From Bacteroidaceae bacterium (GTDB lineage: Bacteria > Bacteroidota > Bacteroidia > Bacteroidales > Bacteroidaceae), in assembly GCA_017466065.1 (NCBI GenBank), contig JAFTUV010000033.1, positions 42,607 to 106,606 of the forward strand: a stretch of DNA of 64,000 nt. The letters run 5' to 3'. The notes under the pieces were generated by a model. The model did no database searches. It was not told the origin of the DNA and saw nothing but the letters and a program-made list of their open reading frames with translations. Of the stretch, positions 59,868 to 64,000 are shown piece by piece (within the stretch, counting starts at the first letter, position 1; every line of letters begins with the position of its first letter). A program made the translations under genes and the position numbers.

Positions 59868-62800
59868 ATGAAAACGAGATTTTACTTATTTATTGCAACA
59901 CTATTGCTATTGTGTGTAGCAAGAGCTAAAGCTCATGACTTTGAGGTGGGCGGAATTTATTACAATATAATATCAGAAACGGAACTTACTGTAGAGGTTA
60001 CATATAAAGGAAATACATACACCAATACGTATAATGAATATATTGGAGATATTGTTATTCCAGAAACCGTAATGTATAAAGAACAAGAGTATGCTGTTAA
60101 ACGTATTGGTGAGTACGCATTCTACTACAACAGCCAATTGACAGGCATAATTATATCTTCAAGTATTACGAGTGTTGAGAAGGGAGCTTTTGCTCTGAAT
60201 AATATAACAAAGATTGTCATACCAGCAAATGTCAAGAAAATTGGTAACGAAGTTTTCGACGGTTGTTCTAAACTTAAAGAAATAATAATATCTGATAGTG
60301 AAAGCAGTCTGTCCTTAGGTTGTAACTACGATTCAGAAAGTATGAGTAAAACTGGTGAAGGATTATTTTATGATTGCCCAATAGAGACCTTATATATTGG
60401 TCGCAATTTATCATTTAGTATAAATAAGCCTATGGGATATTCTCCTTTTTATACACGTGAAGAAACTTTGAGTAATATTATCTTTTCTAAAAATGTTACC
60501 CAAATAACTTCAAATACATTGTACGGTTGTCCTAATCTTCAAAATATTACAATACCTTATAGTGTAACAAGTCTTGGTAGTATTCAATCTTGCGGTTTAA
60601 CAAGTATTGCCATTCCAAGTAGTGTAACGAGTTCAAACGATGCGGTCTGTTCGTCTTGCAAAAATCTAAAAACTGCAATAATTCCAACTAGCCTTAAGAA
60701 TATACCAACTTTTTATGATTGTATATCATTATCAGAACTATTTGTTTTATCATCAACGCCACAAAGTATTAGTGAAAGTGATTTTAGGAATAGTAATGGT
60801 AGTAATAATATTTCTAATATTACCTTGTATATTCCTTATGGCTCTACATCAGCTTATAAATCGGCTGCGATATGGAGTAAATTTGCAAACTATGTAGAAT
60901 TTAATCAGCCCAATAATCCCACACATCAGCCTGTAACATTATATATGCCCGACATAACAGGTGCTATATCTCGTTGGGAGTATAGTAGAGACGGTGGAGC
61001 AACTTGGACAAATATTGAATGCGAGGAGTATTGTTATACAGAAACAGACCCCGAACGTGGCGAAGTGCTCTATCGTGTGTTGAAAACAGATGGAACATAT
61101 AACAAAATATTGACCATAAATTATTACGACCCTGTTCCCGAAACTATTGCAACAACGCCTGCAAGTGAAACAAAAACCGTTGATGAAAGTGTTACATTCG
61201 CATTGAATGTAAAGAATGATGGATATACTTATCAATGGATGCTCAACAATGTAGCAATAGAGGGGGCAATAAATAGTACATACCAAATTCCTATAATTAA
61301 GATGAAAGATGCAGGGGATTACCATTGTGTAGTGAGCAATCCCGTAAGCAGTGTTAATTCCACATCATCAAAGCTGACAGTAAATAAGTGCCCTCAGATA
61401 ATAACACTGCCGGAATTTGAAACAAAGACATATGGTGATGCATCCTTTACATTGCCTGCGACAACAGACAAAGGACTTACTATAAACTATCAGAGTACAA
61501 ACACATCTGTTGCAACAATCGATGGCAATGTTGTAACTATTAAAGAACCGGGCGAAACAAATATCATAGCTACACAAGCCGGAAATGATGACTATTTAGA
61601 GGCTGCATATGTATCACGTAAATTAACAGTGAAGAAACTATCTCAAACGATAATTTTTAATGAATTACAGGAGAAAACATTTGAAGACATCCCATTTACA
61701 TTGCCGGCGACAACAGATAGGGGACTTACAATAAGTTATCAAAGCACAAATACTAATGTTGCAACAGTAGATGGAAATACTGTTACAATTGTAGGAGCCG
61801 GCACAACAGATATTATAGCGACTCAACAAGGCGATGAACACCATTATGCTGCTACTCCGGTATCGCGTACCCTCACTATCAATCGTCAAGTCCAAACAAT
61901 TACGTTCAATGCATTCGGTAATGTTGTGTACGGTGATGCTCAAATAGAACTTAACCAATTTACAAACAAGAACTTTGAGATAAAATATACATCAAGTAAT
62001 ACCGACGTTGCAACAGTTAATGGTAATATAATAACTATTGTCAAACCGGGAGTAACCGTGATAAAAGCAACCCAAAATGGTAACAAGAACTATTTACCAG
62101 CCCAAAGTATAGAACGAACTCTTATAGTAAATAAGGCTGAACAGAAGATTGAGTGGTACGAACTCTCTGCAAAGAATTATGGTGACGAGAATTTTGTTCT
62201 ACCTGCAACAACAGACAAAGGACTGACAATAAGTTACACAAGCGACAACGAAAATGTTGCTACAATCAATGGAAATATTGTGAGCATAAAAAATGCAGGC
62301 AGTGCAAATATTAAAGCAACGCAAAACGGCGACGACTATTATAATGCTGCAACACCGGTAACACATAAACTCACAGTGTCAAAAATTGCGCAAACAATTA
62401 CCTTTGAAGAGTTGCAAACGATGACCTTTGGAGATGCACCAATAGAATTGAATGCTACTACAAATTCATCGAGTGATATTATATTTGAGAGTTCCGATGA
62501 AAGCATTGCAACAATATCAGGGAATACCCTAACAATTGTTGGGGCAGGCAGCTGTATAATAACTGCTTCATGTCCGGGAGATAAGAACTATTACACAGCA
62601 ATACCGGTTGAGAGAATGCTTGTTGTAAACAAAGCCAGACAAACAATCTCAATAATGCCGGTTGGTGAAAAAAGATATGGTGATGATTCATTTGAATTAA
62701 ATGTTACTACGAATAATAATCAACCAGTAGTTTTAACATCATCTGATGTTTCGGTTTTATCCATCAATGGAACAACAGCAACCATAAGAGGTGCCGGCAA

Positions 62801-64000
62801 TGTTACAATAACAGCATTACAAGAAGCCACAGACGAATACGAAAAAGCGGAAACACAAATAAGTGTTGTTATAGACAAGGCTATACTGAAAGCTAGTGTA
62901 TCCGATGCGGAACGTGTATATGGAGAGGCCAATCCGTACTTTGAAATTAAATATTCAGGATTTGTTAATGATGAAACAAAAGAGGATTTGGATGTAATGC
63001 CTGGTGCTATATGTTCAGCTACGGAATCAAGCAATGTAGGAGAATATGATATAGTAATAAGCAGTATCACTGATAAGAATTACGTTCTTGATACAAAAAA
63101 GGCTAAATTGGTAATCAAAAAGGCACTTCTTACAGTTACGCCCTCCAATGTGACAAAAGTCTATGGAGAGAAGAACCCAACATTGCGGGTAACATATAGT
63201 GGCTTTAAGAATAACGAAGATGAAACAGTACTTTTAAGTAAGGCTGTCGCATTTACCAAAGTCAAAACAATGAGTGATGCAGGAGAGTATAATATAACGG
63301 CAGAGGGTGCAAATGCTGTTAATTATTATTTCGAATATAAAGAGGGATTGTTTGTTGTAGAAAAAGCACAACTGATTATTACAGCCGAAAATAAGAGTAT
63401 AAATTACCAAGACGAAATTCCTGAATTTACTGTTTTATATGAAGGCTTTGCAGGCAGTGACAGCGAAACTGACCTTGACGAATTGCCTCAAATAACTTGC
63501 GATGTAACCAATAAAACAGAGCCTGGGACATATGAAATTATATTAAGCGGCGGCTATGATAACAATTATGAATATACATTGATAGGTGGTACATTGGTCA
63601 TTTTTTCTTCTATTCCAGGTGATGTAAATAAAGATTATGAAGTGAACATTGCCGATGTTACAAGTATTGTAAGCATAATCCTTGGTGATAGTACTGCGAC
63701 CGATGCTGCCGACCTTAGCGGTGACGGTGCAGTTACAGTTGGTGACCTTACAATATTGGTATCTATGATACTTGGTACCGACACAGCGTCGGAGGCTCCC
63801 GCAAAGGCTGCTGCCACACGCGCAGCTACACTCAGCACAATTTCGGCAGAAGGTGATGCCAGCGACCTGATTATCAATGTTACCAACCCCGACTTCCCCT
63901 TCACAGCCATTCAGTTCGACATCTACTTCCCCGAGGGACTTGAAATTTCGGGTGTAGAGGAGGATGGTGTTTACTACTACGACGCATTCGTAGGCAGCCG
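59868..64000 (+). CDS. Large secreted repeat protein: BspA-LRR, Ig, MBG, dockerin-like (partial)
   Basis: 1377 codons open to the window end; the C-terminus is missing. Signal peptide about 1-22 (LFIATLLLLCVARAKAHD). Residues 60-340 are BspA-type leucine-rich repeats (IPETVMYKEQ, IPSSVTSSN, VTSLGSI). About 420-505 is Ig-like (MKDAGDYHCVVSNP). Residues 508-1004 are six about 82-residue units with the frame GLTISYxSxNxNVATxxGN. About 1004-1250 has three MBG repeats (VTKVYGEKNPTL). About 1250-1303 is dockerin-like (GDVNKDYEVNIADVTSIVS, DLSGDGAVTVGDLTILVS), then a cohesin-like start. Surface adhesin of BspA type; ligand unknown. Confidence 0.85.
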   Translation, partial: MKTRFYLFIATLLLLCVARAKAHDFEVGGIYYNIISETELTVEVTYKGNTYTNTYNEYIGDIVIPETVMYKEQEYAVKRIGEYAFYYNSQLTGIIISSSITSVEKGAFALNNITKIVIPANVKKIGNEVFDGCSKLKEIIISDSESSLSLGCNYDSESMSKTGEGLFYDCPIETLYIGRNLSFSINKPMGYSPFYTREETLSNIIFSKNVTQITSNTLYGCPNLQNITIPYSVTSLGSIQSCGLTSIAIPSSVTSSNDAVCSSCKNLKTAIIPTSLKNIPTFYDCISLSELFVLSSTPQSISESDFRNSNGSNNISNITLYIPYGSTSAYKSAAIWSKFANYVEFNQPNNPTHQPVTLYMPDITGAISRWEYSRDGGATWTNIECEEYCYTETDPERGEVLYRVLKTDGTYNKILTINYYDPVPETIATTPASETKTVDESVTFALNVKNDGYTYQWMLNNVAIEGAINSTYQIPIIKMKDAGDYHCVVSNPVSSVNSTSSKLTVNKCPQIITLPEFETKTYGDASFTLPATTDKGLTINYQSTNTSVATIDGNVVTIKEPGETNIIATQAGNDDYLEAAYVSRKLTVKKLSQTIIFNELQEKTFEDIPFTLPATTDRGLTISYQSTNTNVATVDGNTVTIVGAGTTDIIATQQGDEHHYAATPVSRTLTINRQVQTITFNAFGNVVYGDAQIELNQFTNKNFEIKYTSSNTDVATVNGNIITIVKPGVTVIKATQNGNKNYLPAQSIERTLIVNKAEQKIEWYELSAKNYGDENFVLPATTDKGLTISYTSDNENVATINGNIVSIKNAGSANIKATQNGDDYYNAATPVTHKLTVSKIAQTITFEELQTMTFGDAPIELNATTNSSSDIIFESSDESIATISGNTLTIVGAGSCIITASCPGDKNYYTAIPVERMLVVNKARQTISIMPVGEKRYGDDSFELNVTTNNNQPVVLTSSDVSVLSINGTTATIRGAGNVTITALQEATDEYEKAETQISVVIDKAILKASVSDAERVYGEANPYFEIKYSGFVNDETKEDLDVMPGAICSATESSNVGEYDIVISSITDKNYVLDTKKAKLVIKKALLTVTPSNVTKVYGEKNPTLRVTYSGFKNNEDETVLLSKAVAFTKVKTMSDAGEYNITAEGANAVNYYFEYKEGLFVVEKAQLIITAENKSINYQDEIPEFTVLYEGFAGSDSETDLDELPQITCDVTNKTEPGTYEIILSGGYDNNYEYTLIGGTLVIFSSIPGDVNKDYEVNIADVTSIVSIILGDSTATDAADLSGDGAVTVGDLTILVSMILGTDTASEAPAKAAATRAATLSTISAEGDASDLIINVTNPDFPFTAIQFDIYFPEGLEISGVEEDGVYYYDAFVGS

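Overview
The window is a Bacteroidales chromosome segment (promoters of the TTTG-N19/21-TAnnTTTG type, a DUF4271/HemD/RnpA/YidD cluster, a porin O/P-like protein, a BspA-like repeat adhesin) carrying one almost complete Mu-like (transposable) prophage of about 39 kb, roughly 19.7-58.66 kb. The genus cannot be fixed from the sequence alone.

Left host arm (1-19.6 kb): end of typA, a thioredoxin-like lipoprotein without its CxxC, a YifB/ComM ATPase whose stop codon lies in a 107-bp tandem repeat, an M48 protease, a LOG-family phosphoribohydrolase, DUF4271, hemD, rnpA-yidD-tatD joined by start/stop overlaps, tRNA-Gln with a very strong terminator, luxS-mtnN, a Gate-domain membrane protein with a porin, a three-gene 3-amino-sugar cassette (DegT aminotransferase, GNAT, FdtA-like ketoisomerase), an acyltransferase, a DUF6973-like toxin candidate between two near-identical membrane paralogues, dusB and an HTH protein.

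Prophage: read from its repressor end, right to left. A LexA/CI-like S24 repressor sits next to three operator repeats and divergent promoters. Early genes run leftward (small regulators, MuA transposase, MuB ATPase, several small proteins, GemA-like and DUF3164). The head module (terminase, portal, MuF with a fused nuclease-like tail, gpG, connector) runs rightward from 42.9 kb, while protease/scaffold, capsid, sheath, tube, a frameshifting tail chaperone, tape measure, baseplate, holin, endolysin, a single-protein spanin and a 2105-residue tail fibre run leftward. The two late operons leave one symmetric divergent promoter with paired operators. Downstream of the fibre is a diversity-generating retroelement (DGR): a C-type-lectin-like target whose 3' end is the variable repeat (VR), avd, the template repeat (TR) and a reverse transcriptase. 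VR and TR are 71 bp each and differ at five positions, all template adenines. The reverse transcriptase reading frame has one in-frame TAA at codon 93, where related enzymes usually have Glu. An unusual nested inverted repeat, a small HTH protein and an adenine methylase close the phage. Short GCAAAACGAAATG-type sites in inverted orientation mark both ends. The general layout resembles the DGR-carrying Mu-like phages described from Bacteroides ('hankyphage').

Right host arm (58.7-64 kb): a long untranslated leader, two small unknown proteins, and the first 1377 codons of a secreted protein with BspA-type leucine-rich repeats, an Ig-like domain, six ~82-residue repeats, three MBG repeats and a dockerin-like region; it runs out of the window.
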